Of a DNA stretch of 23,618 nt, positions 7,610-15,831 are shown in pieces. Under the pieces are notes generated by a model, which was given only the letters and a program-made list of their open reading frames with translations, searched no databases and was not told the origin of the DNA. Origin of the DNA: Proteobacteria bacterium UBA7447 (GTDB taxonomy: Bacteria > Pseudomonadota > Gammaproteobacteria > Arenicellales > UBA868); NCBI GenBank assembly GCA_002477475.1, contig DLPX01000054.1:35911-59528 (forward strand), read 5' to 3'. Position 1 is the stretch's first letter. Each line of letters starts with the position of its first letter. The position numbers and the translations under genes were made by a program.

Positions 7610-8569
7610 TTAAAAAAAATCATTTACGTTCTTTTCGCACACCGTGTGTAAGGTAAAAGGCGCCTCGTCATCGAACCAGTCTTCAATGAGTCTGTAAGAA
7701 ATCGAAATCGAAGGGGGAGGAACAAACAGACCTTGCTCGATTCGCGAGGCAAGTGCTTCACGGCTGAGCCAGATCGCATCTTCAAGTTCCTGGTCATTCA
7801 GACTGATACGCTCGCTGCCAGCTTGCGCGTGGTAGCCCAGCATCAGCGAGCCCGGAAAAGGCCATGGTTGTGACGAGTGATAACGCACGGCAGTCACATC
7901 GATCCCGGTTTCTTCCTCGACTTCGCGCACCACAGCCTGTTCTGCGCTCTCGCCTGGCTCAACAAAACCGGCAATAGTGGAATACCGGTTCGGTGGCCAC
8001 TCGGGTTTGCGCCCAAAAAGGGCGTGGTCTTCGCGTTGCACCAGCACAATGATCGCGGGATCAGTACGCGGATAGTGGGTTGTCCCGCATTGCACCTGAG
8101 AACACTGGCGAATATGTCCGCCTTGATCCAGGTGCGTGGCGCAGCCGCAGCGTCCACAGAAACGGTAGCGGTGATGCCAGGTAGCCATCGCCTGTGCGTA
8201 GCTCAGTAGCGTGGCCTGCGAGTTGCTGACCTGCTCGGCCAGTGAACGCAAACCGGAAAACCCCCCGCCCGGTTCAGGCAGATGGTGGTCAAGGAGCAGG
8301 GCAAAGTAAGGAGTTTGGTCTTCTTGTCCCAGGTAAACCCGGGGCTCACAATCGCCGAATCGGTTTGCGGCTTCCTCGGCGGTGAGCCATGCCGGGCGCG
8401 CAGGATCCCTCGAGTCGACCGCGATACGCATGCCATGAATACCGATGAATCGCGCGCGCTGATCAGCGGCCTGCTCAGCAATCATCTCCGGATCCAGCCG
8501 CAGTAACGCGCCGCGATCGAGCATGTGACTGGTGAGCAGGTTAAGTCGGCTTCTTTGCAGATGGTCCAT
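7610..8569 (-). CDS. nudC: NADH pyrophosphatase / RNA NAD-decapping hydrolase NudC
   Basis: A 319-residue Nudix hydrolase that cleaves NAD(H) and removes NAD caps from RNA. The zinc ribbon has C138, C141, C156 and C161. The second pair is spaced CX4C rather than the common CX2C. The segment HYPRTDPAIIV follows, then the Nudix box GFVEPGESAEQAVVREVEEETG starting at 201 (shown here only to locate it: G201, E205, R215, E216, E219). The NudC signature SQPWPFPGS is at 233-241. The ATG at 8569 lacks a clear ribosome binding site. It is divergent from argS. Confidence 0.94.
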   Translation of the reverse strand: MDHLQRSRLNLLTSHMLDRGALLRLDPEMIAEQAADQRARFIGIHGMRIAVDSRDPARPAWLTAEEAANRFGDCEPRVYLGQEDQTPYFALLLDHHLPEPGGGFSGLRSLAEQVSNSQATLLSYAQAMATWHHRYRFCGRCGCATHLDQGGHIRQCSQVQCGTTHYPRTDPAIIVLVQREDHALFGRKPEWPPNRYSTIAGFVEPGESAEQAVVREVEEETGIDVTAVRYHSSQPWPFPGSLMLGYHAQAGSERISLNDQELEDAIWLSREALASRIEQGLFVPPPSISISYRLIEDWFDDEAPFTLHTVCEKNVNDFF

Positions 8570-8618
8570 CAGGAAGAGCGATCATGGCAATCAAGCCCAA
8601 AGGGTACTACAGCCGGCT

Positions 8619-8646
8619 TTGGCGGATGTGAGGCTTTGGTTAAAAT
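8619..8646 (+). promoter_or_regulatory. Candidate sigma-70 promoter for argS
   Basis: TTGGCG (8619-8624) and TAAAAT (8641-8646) are separated by 16 bases in the nudC-argS divergent gap. This predicts a transcript starting near 8652 with a leader of about 70 bases. It is the best match by eye in this gap. Confidence 0.45.
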
Positions 8647-8724
8647 CATGCTTCATCACATCCTGGGTTTATCCGCGGGTATCGTCCGCGCCTTAGACTC
8701 TTTTGCGGCGTCTGGGTTTTGCAT

Positions 8725-10461
8725 ATGCGTAATGAGGTCTGTCAGTTGCTTCGTGATGCGTTGGCATCACTGGTTCAGGAAGGCGTGTTGCCGGATGGGC
8801 TTGAGGTGGATGTCCAGGTTGAACGATCCCGTGACCGGGAACACGGTGACTTCGCAAGCAACCTGGCAATGGTGCTTGCAAAACGCGCGGGCCTGAAGCC
8901 GCACGATCTCGCCGAGCAACTCTGCAGCGCGCTGCCGGCTTCCGATCTTTTGTCGCGTGCGGAGGTGGCCGGACCGGGATTCATCAATCTCTTTTTGTCG
9001 CGGGGGTCTTATCAGTCGTTACCGGGAGAGATCCGCTCACGCGGCGCCGCTTACGGCACCTGTGACGTCGGCGCCGGCGAAAAGGTCATGGTCGAGTTTG
9101 TCTCGGCCAATCCGACAGGGCCGCTGCATGTCGGGCACGGCCGCGGCGCCGCTTACGGTGATGCGCTTGCCCGGGTACTGCGGGCTGCAGGCTATGACGC
9201 CATCAGCGAGTACTACATCAATGATGCCGGGCGGCAGATGGATATCCTCGCACTCAGTGTCTGGCTGCGATATCTGGAACTATGTGGCGAAACTGTTCTT
9301 TTCCCGCGGGCTGCCTATCAGGGTGACTATATCTTTGATATTGCTGCGACCCTGCATCGAGAGGATGACGATCGGTATCGCACCGAAGCGCAGCCGCTTT
9401 TCACGGACATACCCGAAGAAGATGATCCCCTGCTGGATACGCTGATCTCACGCACCAAAACGATCTTGGGCGATGACGGTTTCAGACGCATCCATGGCCT
9501 CGCCCGCGATACGCTGGTGGAAGACATCCGTTCAGACCTTGAACGGTTTGGCGTGTCCTACCAGACCTGGTTCTCGGAGCAGAGCCTGATCGACAGCGAA
9601 GCCGTGAGCCGCGCCATTGCGTCTCTCAAGGAGACCGACTTTCTTTATGAACGCGAAGGCGCCTGGTGGTTTCGCAGCACCGAGTATGGAGATGAGAAAG
9701 ATCGCGTAGTGCTTCGCGCCAACGGCAACCACACCTATTTTGCGACCGACATCGCCTACCACCGAGACAAGATTCAGCGCGGGTTCTCGCACGTCATCAA
9801 TATCTGGGGTGCCGACCACCACGGCTACATCAAGCGGGTTAAAGCATCGATGTCGGCACTGGGGCTGAATTCGGATGATCTCAGCGTACTGCTGGTCCAA
9901 TTCGCCGTGCTGTACCGCGGTGGTGCCAAAGTGTCGATGTCCACGCGCAGCGGGGAGTTTGTCACTCTGCGCGAGTTGCGCGAGGAAGTCGGCCGGGACG
10001 CCGCGCGTTTTTTCTATGCACTGAGAAAGCCGGATCAGCACATGGACTTTGACCTGGATCTTGCCAAGTCGCAGTCCAGTGACAACCCCGTGTATTACGT
10101 ACAGTATGCGCATGCCCGCATCTGCAGCGTGTTTCGACAACTGACAGAAAAGGGCATCGACGCGGATCTTGCTTCGGCAGATCACGGTCTGCTCACCGAG
10201 GCGCGTGAGACCGATCTGCTGCAGAAGTTGTCACGTTATCCGGAGGTGGTGGAATCGGCAGCGCGAGCCTATGAGCCCCATCAGGTGGCGTACTATCTGC
10301 GCGATCTGGCAAACGACTTTCATACCTACTACAACGCGCATCCATTTATCGCCGCTGACCCGGATCTTCGCCTGGCCCGACTGTCTCTGATCGACGCCAC
10401 ACGCCAGGTTATCGCGAACGCGCTTGACCTGCTGGGTGTTACCGCGCCAGAGCGCATGTAG
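8725..10461 (+). CDS. argS: Arginyl-tRNA synthetase
   Basis: A 578-residue class I aminoacyl-tRNA synthetase charging tRNA-Arg. The N-terminal Add1-like domain is followed by the HIGH-type motif FVSANPTGPLHVGH (HVGH at 135-138). The KMSK-equivalent loop is degenerate (KVSMSTRSG at 402-410), as is normal for ArgS. The DALR anticodon-binding region runs to the end, closing with the usual LLGVTAPERM. ATG 8725 is chosen over an in-frame TTG at 8719; no strong ribosome binding site is seen. The SPOR-domain gene starts three bases after the stop, so the two are cotranscribed. Confidence 0.97.
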   Translation: MRNEVCQLLRDALASLVQEGVLPDGLEVDVQVERSRDREHGDFASNLAMVLAKRAGLKPHDLAEQLCSALPASDLLSRAEVAGPGFINLFLSRGSYQSLPGEIRSRGAAYGTCDVGAGEKVMVEFVSANPTGPLHVGHGRGAAYGDALARVLRAAGYDAISEYYINDAGRQMDILALSVWLRYLELCGETVLFPRAAYQGDYIFDIAATLHREDDDRYRTEAQPLFTDIPEEDDPLLDTLISRTKTILGDDGFRRIHGLARDTLVEDIRSDLERFGVSYQTWFSEQSLIDSEAVSRAIASLKETDFLYEREGAWWFRSTEYGDEKDRVVLRANGNHTYFATDIAYHRDKIQRGFSHVINIWGADHHGYIKRVKASMSALGLNSDDLSVLLVQFAVLYRGGAKVSMSTRSGEFVTLRELREEVGRDAARFFYALRKPDQHMDFDLDLAKSQSSDNPVYYVQYAHARICSVFRQLTEKGIDADLASADHGLLTEARETDLLQKLSRYPEVVESAARAYEPHQVAYYLRDLANDFHTYYNAHPFIAADPDLRLARLSLIDATRQVIANALDLLGVTAPERM

Positions 10462-10464
10462 GCA

Positions 10465-11082
10465 ATGGCTCGAAACAGCCGGACCCGAAAGGCGGACGGA
10501 GGCTCACGCCTTACCTACGATGTCGTACTGATGGTGCTGGGGATTGCGGTCGGCGTGGTCGCTGTTGTGTTGTATCAGGGCGCAATGAGCGGGGATCCGG
10601 ATCGCATGGGTGCAGGCATCAGCCAGCTGCTGCGATCGTCGGATACCCCAGACCCGGAATCAGCCCCCGAGGCCGTTAGTGCGGGTGTGGAAACGCCTGC
10701 CCGGGCGAGTTTCGACTTCTACACAGTGCTCCCAGAGATTGAGCATGTCATCCCGGAGACTGACCTTCCCGATCCGGCTGGCGCAGCCACGGCGGCGGGG
10801 GAGTCCGCCCAGGCACGAGAAGATCCCGCGCCGCAGGGAAGTTTCTATATGTTGCAGGCCGCTTCTTACGATAACCGCCGCGAGGCGGAGCGGATGAAGG
10901 CGCGGCTTGCGATTACCGGTTTCGTGCCCAGCATCCAGCACATCTCGGTGCAGGGTCAGGGCGACTTTTTCCGTGTGCGGGTAGGGCCGTTTCCATCCAT
11001 GGCAACGATGGAAAGTGCCAACCGTGTCCTCGCCGACATGAACATCAAGGCGCTGCGACTCAAAGTGTCCCGCAAGCCTTAG
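10465..11082 (+). CDS. SPOR-domain inner-membrane protein (FtsN-like, argS-linked)
   Basis: A 205-residue bitopic protein: a short cytoplasmic basic tail, a transmembrane helix at about 19-38, a Pro/Ala/Glu-rich periplasmic linker, and a C-terminal SPOR domain (about 126-203). SPOR domains bind denuded peptidoglycan at division sites. The linker motif FDFYTVLPEIE at about 83-93 is typical of the SPOR protein that follows argS in pseudomonads and relatives. It overlaps nothing but starts three bases after argS. Its end lies 11 bases from the end of the converging phaC. Confidence 0.9.
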   Translation: MARNSRTRKADGGSRLTYDVVLMVLGIAVGVVAVVLYQGAMSGDPDRMGAGISQLLRSSDTPDPESAPEAVSAGVETPARASFDFYTVLPEIEHVIPETDLPDPAGAATAAGESAQAREDPAPQGSFYMLQAASYDNRREAERMKARLAITGFVPSIQHISVQGQGDFFRVRVGPFPSMATMESANRVLADMNIKALRLKVSRKP

Positions 11083-11093
11083 ATCACTGCGGA

Positions 11094-12146
11094 TCAGGAC
11101 CTCGCTTTCAGCCAGCCGGCAATGGCCGGCGGCACTTTCTTTTGTGCACTGCGGCTGACATAAATCCCAATGTGGCCCCCCTCAAATTCGAGTTCGCTGT
11201 AATCGGAACTTGCTACATGATCTTCAAGGGGTCGCGAGGCTGATGCCGGAACCAGGTGATCGTTTCGGGCATACACATTCAACACAGGACAGCGGATGGC
11301 GCCGAGATCAACGATCCGACCATCAAGCACCAATTCACCGCGAACCAGGGCATTACGCTGGAAGAGGTCTCCGACAAATTCCAAAAAAGCCCGCCCCGCC
11401 TGGTCAGGGCTGTCTGCTATCCATCTTTCCATCCGGGCAAAGGTGCGAAGGCCCTGGGGGTTGTCGGCAAGATCAACGAGATCGATATATTTTTTCGATC
11501 CAAGGCGAAACGGCTGCAGGGAGACAAACAGCCCATTGAGAAGCGTGCCCGGCACATTGCCGTAGCAGCCCACCAGAGCATCCAGATCGACCTTGCGGAC
11601 CCACTGGGACAGGGTGTTGTCCTCGGTATGAAAATCCACCGGCGTCACCATGGTGATGAGGTTGCGCACTTTTTTGCTGTGAAGTGCTGTGTAGCAAAGA
11701 CTGAATGTGCCGCCCTGACATACGCCCAGCAGGTTCACTGAGTTCTCGTTGCGAAGCGAACCGACAGCCTCAACGCATTCATCCAGCAAGGCACATGCGT
11801 AATCAGAAAACCCCCGATGCTGGTCCTGCTCGCAGGGGTCCTGCCATTCCACCAGAAAAACGTCCATCTGTGACGCGAGCAGGCCTTCGATCATGGAGCG
11901 GCCGGGTTCCAGATCCAGCACCCAAGGGCGGTTTACCAACGCATACACAATAAGCACCGCACAATGGTCGGCCCGTTTTTCGCCCTCACCGTATCGCAGC
12001 AACCGAAAGCCCTCGCCCGCCAGCACCGTTTCATGGGGTGTGGTACCGATTTTTGGCAAGCCCATCCCTGCCAGTTGGCTCGCGCTTTGGGTCAGTTGCC
12101 CGGTGAGCTCTGCAAGCTCCAGACCAAATGACTCAGGCGCTTTCAC
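11094..12146 (-). CDS. phaC: Class III poly(3-hydroxyalkanoate) synthase catalytic subunit PhaC
   Basis: A 350-residue alpha/beta-hydrolase-fold polymerase that joins 3-hydroxyacyl-CoA into polyester at the granule surface, active only with PhaE. The catalytic triad is C143 in the lipase-like GVCQGG, D296 in YARNDHLVP, and H325 in EGGHIGIYVS. Each is six residues lower than the Allochromatium vinosum class III positions (C149, D302, H331). Length and PhaE pairing mark class III. The start is GTG, whose last two bases form the phaE stop (GTGA overlap), so translation is coupled. It converges on argS-SPOR with 11 bases between stops. Confidence 0.96.
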   Translation of the reverse strand: MKAPESFGLELAELTGQLTQSASQLAGMGLPKIGTTPHETVLAGEGFRLLRYGEGEKRADHCAVLIVYALVNRPWVLDLEPGRSMIEGLLASQMDVFLVEWQDPCEQDQHRGFSDYACALLDECVEAVGSLRNENSVNLLGVCQGGTFSLCYTALHSKKVRNLITMVTPVDFHTEDNTLSQWVRKVDLDALVGCYGNVPGTLLNGLFVSLQPFRLGSKKYIDLVDLADNPQGLRTFARMERWIADSPDQAGRAFLEFVGDLFQRNALVRGELVLDGRIVDLGAIRCPVLNVYARNDHLVPASASRPLEDHVASSDYSELEFEGGHIGIYVSRSAQKKVPPAIAGWLKARS

Positions 12147-12892
12147 TTCTCGGACCTGTCTTTTCTGTTGGTTTTTTCCGCCGCGTTTCCTCGGGTTTTC
12201 TGAGAAGCACCGGTCGACCCTGCTTTTTTTACGGCTTTTGCCTTAGCGCCGCTCCCGGGTTTTTTGCTGGCCCGTTTTTTTGCAGGGGAGGGCGAAGCGC
12301 TGTCGACCTGGCGGAGTGCCTCAAGATCTGCTCTCAGCCTTGCCTCTCTGGCAGTCGCGGCAACGAGGGCTTCTTTGAGTTGGATCGGATCATCGGGCGC
12401 AGGGGCCGAGCCGATACCCGCTGCGAGTTGAAGCGCTACCTGCGAATTGATGAGTTCGCTCACGAGATCTGCATAGTCCTCCGTGACGCTTTGTCGGGCA
12501 AAGACCGCTTCTGCGCAACTCACCCAAAGATCATAGATGTCCCGCAGGTCCTGCGGTGCGTGATCTTCATCGAGTGCTTCGCGCAGAGCGTCAAAGGACT
12601 CGTAGCCGATCTTTAGCCAGGCGGCCTGCAGGGCCAATGCCGCCTCGCGATAGCGCCTTGCCGCCGATTCCCATGTCGCACCCTCCTCAGAAGGGGCGGG
12701 CGGCAGGTGAAATCCCAGCGAACCAGGAAGGCCGTTGGCTGGGTTCATCCCGACCAGGGTCTGCAGCCAGTCGGTGGCATGGGGCATGTTCATGGGAGCC
12801 ACGCCGGGGCTGGCCTTATCGAGCTGCTCTCTAAGCAGCTGATGCAGTCCGAGGAGGGCGCTGGCCCAGTCGGCAGGAACCTCTTTATTCAT
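12143..12892 (-). CDS. phaE: Class III PHA synthase subunit PhaE, short form with a histone-like tail
   Basis: A 249-residue partner that activates PhaC. The conserved PhaE core is recognisable as RDIYDLWVSCAEAVF followed by SVTEDYADLVSELINSQVAL (about 118-155). From about residue 201 the protein turns into a lysine/alanine/serine-rich tail with PAKKRASKK-type repeats. It holds 16 Lys+Arg and 3 acidic residues in 49, which resembles histone H1 and the tail of the granule protein PhaF. The protein is clearly shorter than the roughly 360 residues of A. vinosum PhaE. It overlaps phaC by GTGA. No strong ribosome binding site precedes the ATG. Identity as PhaE is well supported; the role of the tail is inference. 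Confidence 0.9.
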   Translation of the reverse strand: MNKEVPADWASALLGLHQLLREQLDKASPGVAPMNMPHATDWLQTLVGMNPANGLPGSLGFHLPPAPSEEGATWESAARRYREAALALQAAWLKIGYESFDALREALDEDHAPQDLRDIYDLWVSCAEAVFARQSVTEDYADLVSELINSQVALQLAAGIGSAPAPDDPIQLKEALVAATAREARLRADLEALRQVDSASPSPAKKRASKKPGSGAKAKAVKKAGSTGASQKTRGNAAEKTNRKDRSEK

Positions 12893-12959
12893 CGTCTGAT
12901 TTTAGTTCAGAAGGTTCCAATTTCCCGGTTGCTGGGGTTCCAAGATCAATAATCATTGC

Positions 12960-12969
12960 TGCTTTGCAA
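12960..12969. promoter_or_regulatory. PhaR operator candidate 1 (phaEC side)
   Basis: TGCTTTGCAA fits the proposed TGC-NN-TGCAA motif, extended on the left by TTGC. It lies 68 bases upstream of the phaE start, in the gap shared with phaP. The assignment to PhaR rests on recurrence of the same motif at phaP and phaR. Confidence 0.45.
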
Positions 12970-13000
12970 TCGCTAAATGCTGGTCTCCATAAAGAATAGA

Positions 13001-13020
13001 AATCTCACAAAAATGAGATT
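13001..13020. repeat. AT-rich hairpin in the phaE-phaP gap
   Basis: AATCTCA (13001-13007) and TGAGATT (13014-13020) form a perfect 7-bp inverted repeat around six bases. No T-run follows on the plus strand. It lies between the phaE-proximal and phaP-proximal operator candidates, in a stretch much richer in A+T than the flanking genes. It may be a separate operator or a leader hairpin. Confidence 0.5.
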
Positions 13021-13075
13021 AGGAGTTATGTAAACTACTGTTTTATATATTTTAAATAAGTTTTTCCAGAAAATG

Positions 13076-13113
13076 TTGCACTGCATCAATCATTCTGTTA
13101 TTGTGCACTGCAA
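13076..13113 (+). promoter_or_regulatory. phaP promoter region with two PhaR operator candidates
   Basis: TTGCACTGCA (13076-13085, reverse complement TGCAGTGCAA) and TGCACTGCAA (13104-13113, inside TTGTGCACTGCAACAA) both fit TGC-NN-TGCAA. Their shared TGCACTGCA cores start 27 bases apart. A weak promoter reading is TTGCAC (13076-13081), 17 bases, then TATTGT (13099-13104), so the two sites would cover the -35 and -10. TATATT at 13118-13123 is an alternative -10. PhaR repression of phasin promoters is known in other PHA producers, including TGC-rich sites in Paracoccus. Confidence 0.55.
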
Positions 13114-13152
13114 CAAATATATTTCAGCCCTGTTTTTAAAGAGGACAAAACC

Positions 13153-13536
13153 ATGAATGCCAACATGACCGACACGTATGAGACTGCCGCAAAAACCGCT
13201 GTCAACGCGGCCAACAGCGCCGGCCAACTGATGGTCAAGAATATCGAGAAGATGATTGAACTGCAGATGGGATCTGCCAAAGTTTACGCCGATGCCCTTC
13301 TGAACAACACTCGCGAAGCGCTCCAAGTGAAAGACGCGCAGTCCGCTCGATCCTACTTTGAAAAGCAGCCCGAAGTGGTTCGGGGCCTGGTGCAGAGAAT
13401 GACCAAAGACTCCGGTGAGATCATGGAGCTCAGCCGGGCTTACGTTGACGAAGCGCAGGCGCTTTTCACCCAGTCAGCTGCCGATCTCGGCACGGTGATG
13501 GAAAAAGACATCAAGACTGGTGGCAAATCCGCTTAA
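13153..13536 (+). CDS. phaP: Phasin (PhaP, phasin_2 type)
   Basis: A 127-residue amphipathic, largely helical protein that coats PHA granules and limits their coalescence. It has the phasin family pattern: an N-terminal helix with VKNIEKMIELQ, then a region around AKVYADALLNNTREAL, then QPEVVRGLVQRMTKDSGEIMELSR (given in part) and an Ala-rich end. There is no signal peptide and no cysteine. AGAGGA lies eight bases before the ATG. It is monocistronic by appearance, with its own operator-rich promoter and a strong terminator after it. Confidence 0.92.
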   Translation: MNANMTDTYETAAKTAVNAANSAGQLMVKNIEKMIELQMGSAKVYADALLNNTREALQVKDAQSARSYFEKQPEVVRGLVQRMTKDSGEIMELSRAYVDEAQALFTQSAADLGTVMEKDIKTGGKSA

Positions 13537-13583
13537 GGAATGACGCGTCTTCAGGCGCTGTCGCATTAAGACGACATTCTTGA

Positions 13584-13619
13584 CAGGGAAGACCGGCTAC
13601 TGCGGGTCTTCCCTGTTTT
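13584..13619 (+). terminator. Rho-independent terminator after phaP
   Basis: CAGGGAAGACC (13584-13594) pairs perfectly over 11 bp with GGTCTTCCCTG (13605-13615), with a 10-base loop and TTTT immediately after. It is the strongest intrinsic terminator I see in the window and separates phaP from phaA. Confidence 0.85.
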
Positions 13620-13660
13620 GATTGAATCGCAAGAAGAGATAAAGGCAATCCAACAGGATC

Positions 13661-13738
13661 GCCAAGACCCGCCGCTGTGACACAATGATCAAGCCGGTGC
13701 TTCCCAACGCGATGCGGGTGCCTTTTCCGGGTCTTGGC
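13661..13738 (+). repeat. Long-range 11-bp inverted repeat in the phaA leader
   Basis: GCCAAGACCCG (13661-13671) is perfectly complementary to CGGGTCTTGGC (13728-13738), enclosing 56 bases. The right arm ends 40 bases before the phaA ATG. The left arm can also pair over nine bases (AAGACCCGC, 13664-13672) with GCGGGTCTT (13602-13610) in the phaP terminator, giving mutually exclusive folds. Confidence 0.6.
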
Positions 13739-13778
13739 CCCCGGCCTTTAGAAATCGACAAGACGAGGTAGACCTTCC

Positions 13779-14963
13779 ATGACATCTGAAAAGGACGTAG
13801 TGATTGCAAGTGCCGCCAGAACTCCCGTCGGCGCCTTTAACGGTGGACTCTCCACATTGCCAGCGAGCGAACTCGGCAAGGCGGCGATCATCGCCGCACT
13901 CGAGCGTGCTGGCGTTTCCGCCAACGAAGTCAATGAAGTCGTTATGGGCCAGATCCTGACTGCCGGGACGGGGCAAAACCCGGCGCGCCAGGCAGCGATC
14001 GGGGCCGGGGTCCCTGTGGAAAGCACGGCGCTCGTGCTGAACCAGTTGTGCGGTTCAGGCCTTCGCGCCGTAGCGGCAGGCTATCAGTCTATCCGCAACG
14101 CAGATGCCGACATCGTGGTGGCCGGTGGACAGGAGAGCATGAGCCAGGCACCGCACTGCGCCCATCTTCGTGAGGGCCAGAAGCTCGGTGGACTGGAGAT
14201 GATCGACACCATGCTGGTTGACGGCCTGCTGGATGTATTTAACGGATACCACATGGGCAATACTGCCGAGAACGTTGCCTCTCAATTTGGCATTTCCCGC
14301 GAGATTCAGGATGCCTTTGCGGCCTCTTCTCAGCAAAAAGCCGAGGCGGCGCAACAGGCCGGCCGTTTTAATGATGAAATTGTTCCGGTCACGATCAAGG
14401 GCCGCAAGGGCGATACGATCGTGAATGCCGATGAGCATCCGCGTCACGGCACGACGGTGGAGAGTCTCTTGGGTTTGCGACCTGCCTTTGATAAAGAAGG
14501 CAGTGTGACTGCCGGCAATGCGTCAGGGCTCAACGACGGGGCGGCAGCGACCGTTTTGATGAGCGCGGCCGCAGCCGCCGATCGCGGGATCACGCCGCTT
14601 GCCCGAATCGTTTCCTGGGCCACAGCCGGCGTTGACCCCAGCATCATGGGAACGGGCCCGATCCCGGCCAGTACCGCCGCGCTCAAAAAAGCGGGCTGGA
14701 CGATAGACGACCTTGAGCTTGTGGAGGCCAACGAAGCCTTTGCCGCGCAGGCCTGTGCGGTCAACCAGGAGATGGCGTGGAACCCTGACTTGGTCAATGT
14801 CAATGGTGGCGCGATTGCGCTCGGTCATCCCATTGGTGCGTCAGGCGCTCGGGTACTGACAACACTCCTTTATGAGATGCAGCGTCGTGAGGTGCATCGG
14901 GGTCTTGCCACCCTGTGCATCGGCGGCGGTATGGGAATCGCAATGTGTGTCGAGCGAAACTGA
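13779..14963 (+). CDS. phaA: Acetyl-CoA C-acetyltransferase (beta-ketothiolase)
   Basis: A 394-residue biosynthetic thiolase condensing two acetyl-CoA to acetoacetyl-CoA, the first step to poly-3-hydroxybutyrate. The nucleophile C91 is in NQLCGSGLRA, the general-base H350 in GHPIGASGAR, and the second cysteine C380 in CIGGGMGIA. Spacing matches the standard C89/H348/C378 set. GAGG lies upstream of the ATG. It is preceded by the phaP terminator and a structured leader, and followed after 105 bases by phaB. Confidence 0.96.
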   Translation: MTSEKDVVIASAARTPVGAFNGGLSTLPASELGKAAIIAALERAGVSANEVNEVVMGQILTAGTGQNPARQAAIGAGVPVESTALVLNQLCGSGLRAVAAGYQSIRNADADIVVAGGQESMSQAPHCAHLREGQKLGGLEMIDTMLVDGLLDVFNGYHMGNTAENVASQFGISREIQDAFAASSQQKAEAAQQAGRFNDEIVPVTIKGRKGDTIVNADEHPRHGTTVESLLGLRPAFDKEGSVTAGNASGLNDGAAATVLMSAAAAADRGITPLARIVSWATAGVDPSIMGTGPIPASTAALKKAGWTIDDLELVEANEAFAAQACAVNQEMAWNPDLVNVNGGAIALGHPIGASGARVLTTLLYEMQRREVHRGLATLCIGGGMGIAMCVERN

Positions 14964-15068
14964 TTGCACTTGGCATTCAGACAAGGGCAGTGCGCGATTC
15001 CAGCAATCCGTTAACCATTTTTGACGAAATTCAAGCAATTTAAAGTTTAAAGAACGAGGACTCAAAAG

Positions 15069-15791
15069 ATGTCACACACAGCAATCGTGACCGGTGGAAC
15101 CCGCGGCATCGGTGCCGCCGTATCTGTGGCCCTGAGTGAAGATGGCCACAAGGTCGCAGCGACCTACGCCGGCAATGATGAAGCGGCCGAGGCCTTCAAG
15201 ACACAGACCGGAATCAGCGTGTACCGTTTTGATGTGGCCGATTTCGATCAGTGCGCCGACAATGTCTCCCGAATCGAGACTGATCTTGGTCCGGTCGGCA
15301 TCCTGGTTAACAACGCCGGCATCACCCGAGACGGCACTTTGCACCGGATGGATTTTGAGCAGTGGAACGCGGTTTTGCAGACCAACCTTTCCTCCTGCTA
15401 CAACATGTGCCGTAACGTCATAGACGGCATGCGCGAGCGGGGTTTCGGCCGCATCGTCAATATCGGATCCGTCAACGGCCAGGCAGGTCAGTACGGTCAG
15501 GTGAACTATGCGGCTGCCAAGTCCGGCATCCATGGCTTTACCAAGGCACTGGCTCTGGAAGGCGCGGCCAAAGGGGTCACGGTCAACGCCATTGCGCCGG
15601 GTTACGTGGATACGGATATGGTCCGGGCGGTGCCGGAAAAGGTGCTTGAAAAGATCATCGTCACCATCCCGGTCGGCAGGCTGGGTTACGCAAGCGATAT
15701 CGCCCGGGCGGTGCAGTTTCTGGTAGCGGACGACGCGACCTTTATTACGGGTTCCACGCTGTCGATCAACGGCGGCCAGCATATGTACTGA
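15069..15791 (+). CDS. phaB: Acetoacetyl-CoA reductase
   Basis: A 240-residue short-chain dehydrogenase that reduces acetoacetyl-CoA to (R)-3-hydroxybutyryl-CoA. The Rossmann motif TGGTRGIG is at 8-15, NNAG at 81-84, and the catalytic S134, Y147 and K151 lie in NIGSVNG and NYAAAK. The closing INGGQHMY is typical of PhaB. GAGGA lies about ten bases before the ATG. The 105-base gap to phaA includes a good -35-like TTGACG (15021-15026) but no convincing -10, so an internal promoter is only possible. Confidence 0.96.
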   Translation: MSHTAIVTGGTRGIGAAVSVALSEDGHKVAATYAGNDEAAEAFKTQTGISVYRFDVADFDQCADNVSRIETDLGPVGILVNNAGITRDGTLHRMDFEQWNAVLQTNLSSCYNMCRNVIDGMRERGFGRIVNIGSVNGQAGQYGQVNYAAAKSGIHGFTKALALEGAAKGVTVNAIAPGYVDTDMVRAVPEKVLEKIIVTIPVGRLGYASDIARAVQFLVADDATFITGSTLSINGGQHMY

Positions 15792-15831
15792 TCCGGATGG
15801 CTGTCGCGCGCGGCTTTCTGTCCCGGGGTGG

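Noticed and set aside
11115..11143. GCCGGC-AATG-GCCGGC followed by T-rich sequence as a terminator for argS-SPOR
   Set aside because: The T-rich part begins several bases after the stem and the hairpin lies in the phaC coding region; too weak to list as a terminator.
11142..11154. A fifth PhaR-like site, TTGTGCACTGCGG
   Set aside because: It matches the left part but ends GG instead of AA, and lies within the phaC coding sequence near its end, so coincidence is more likely.
14964..14975. TTGCACTTGGCA just after phaA as a PhaR site
   Set aside because: The half-sites are spaced four instead of two bases and one half is degraded; not counted.
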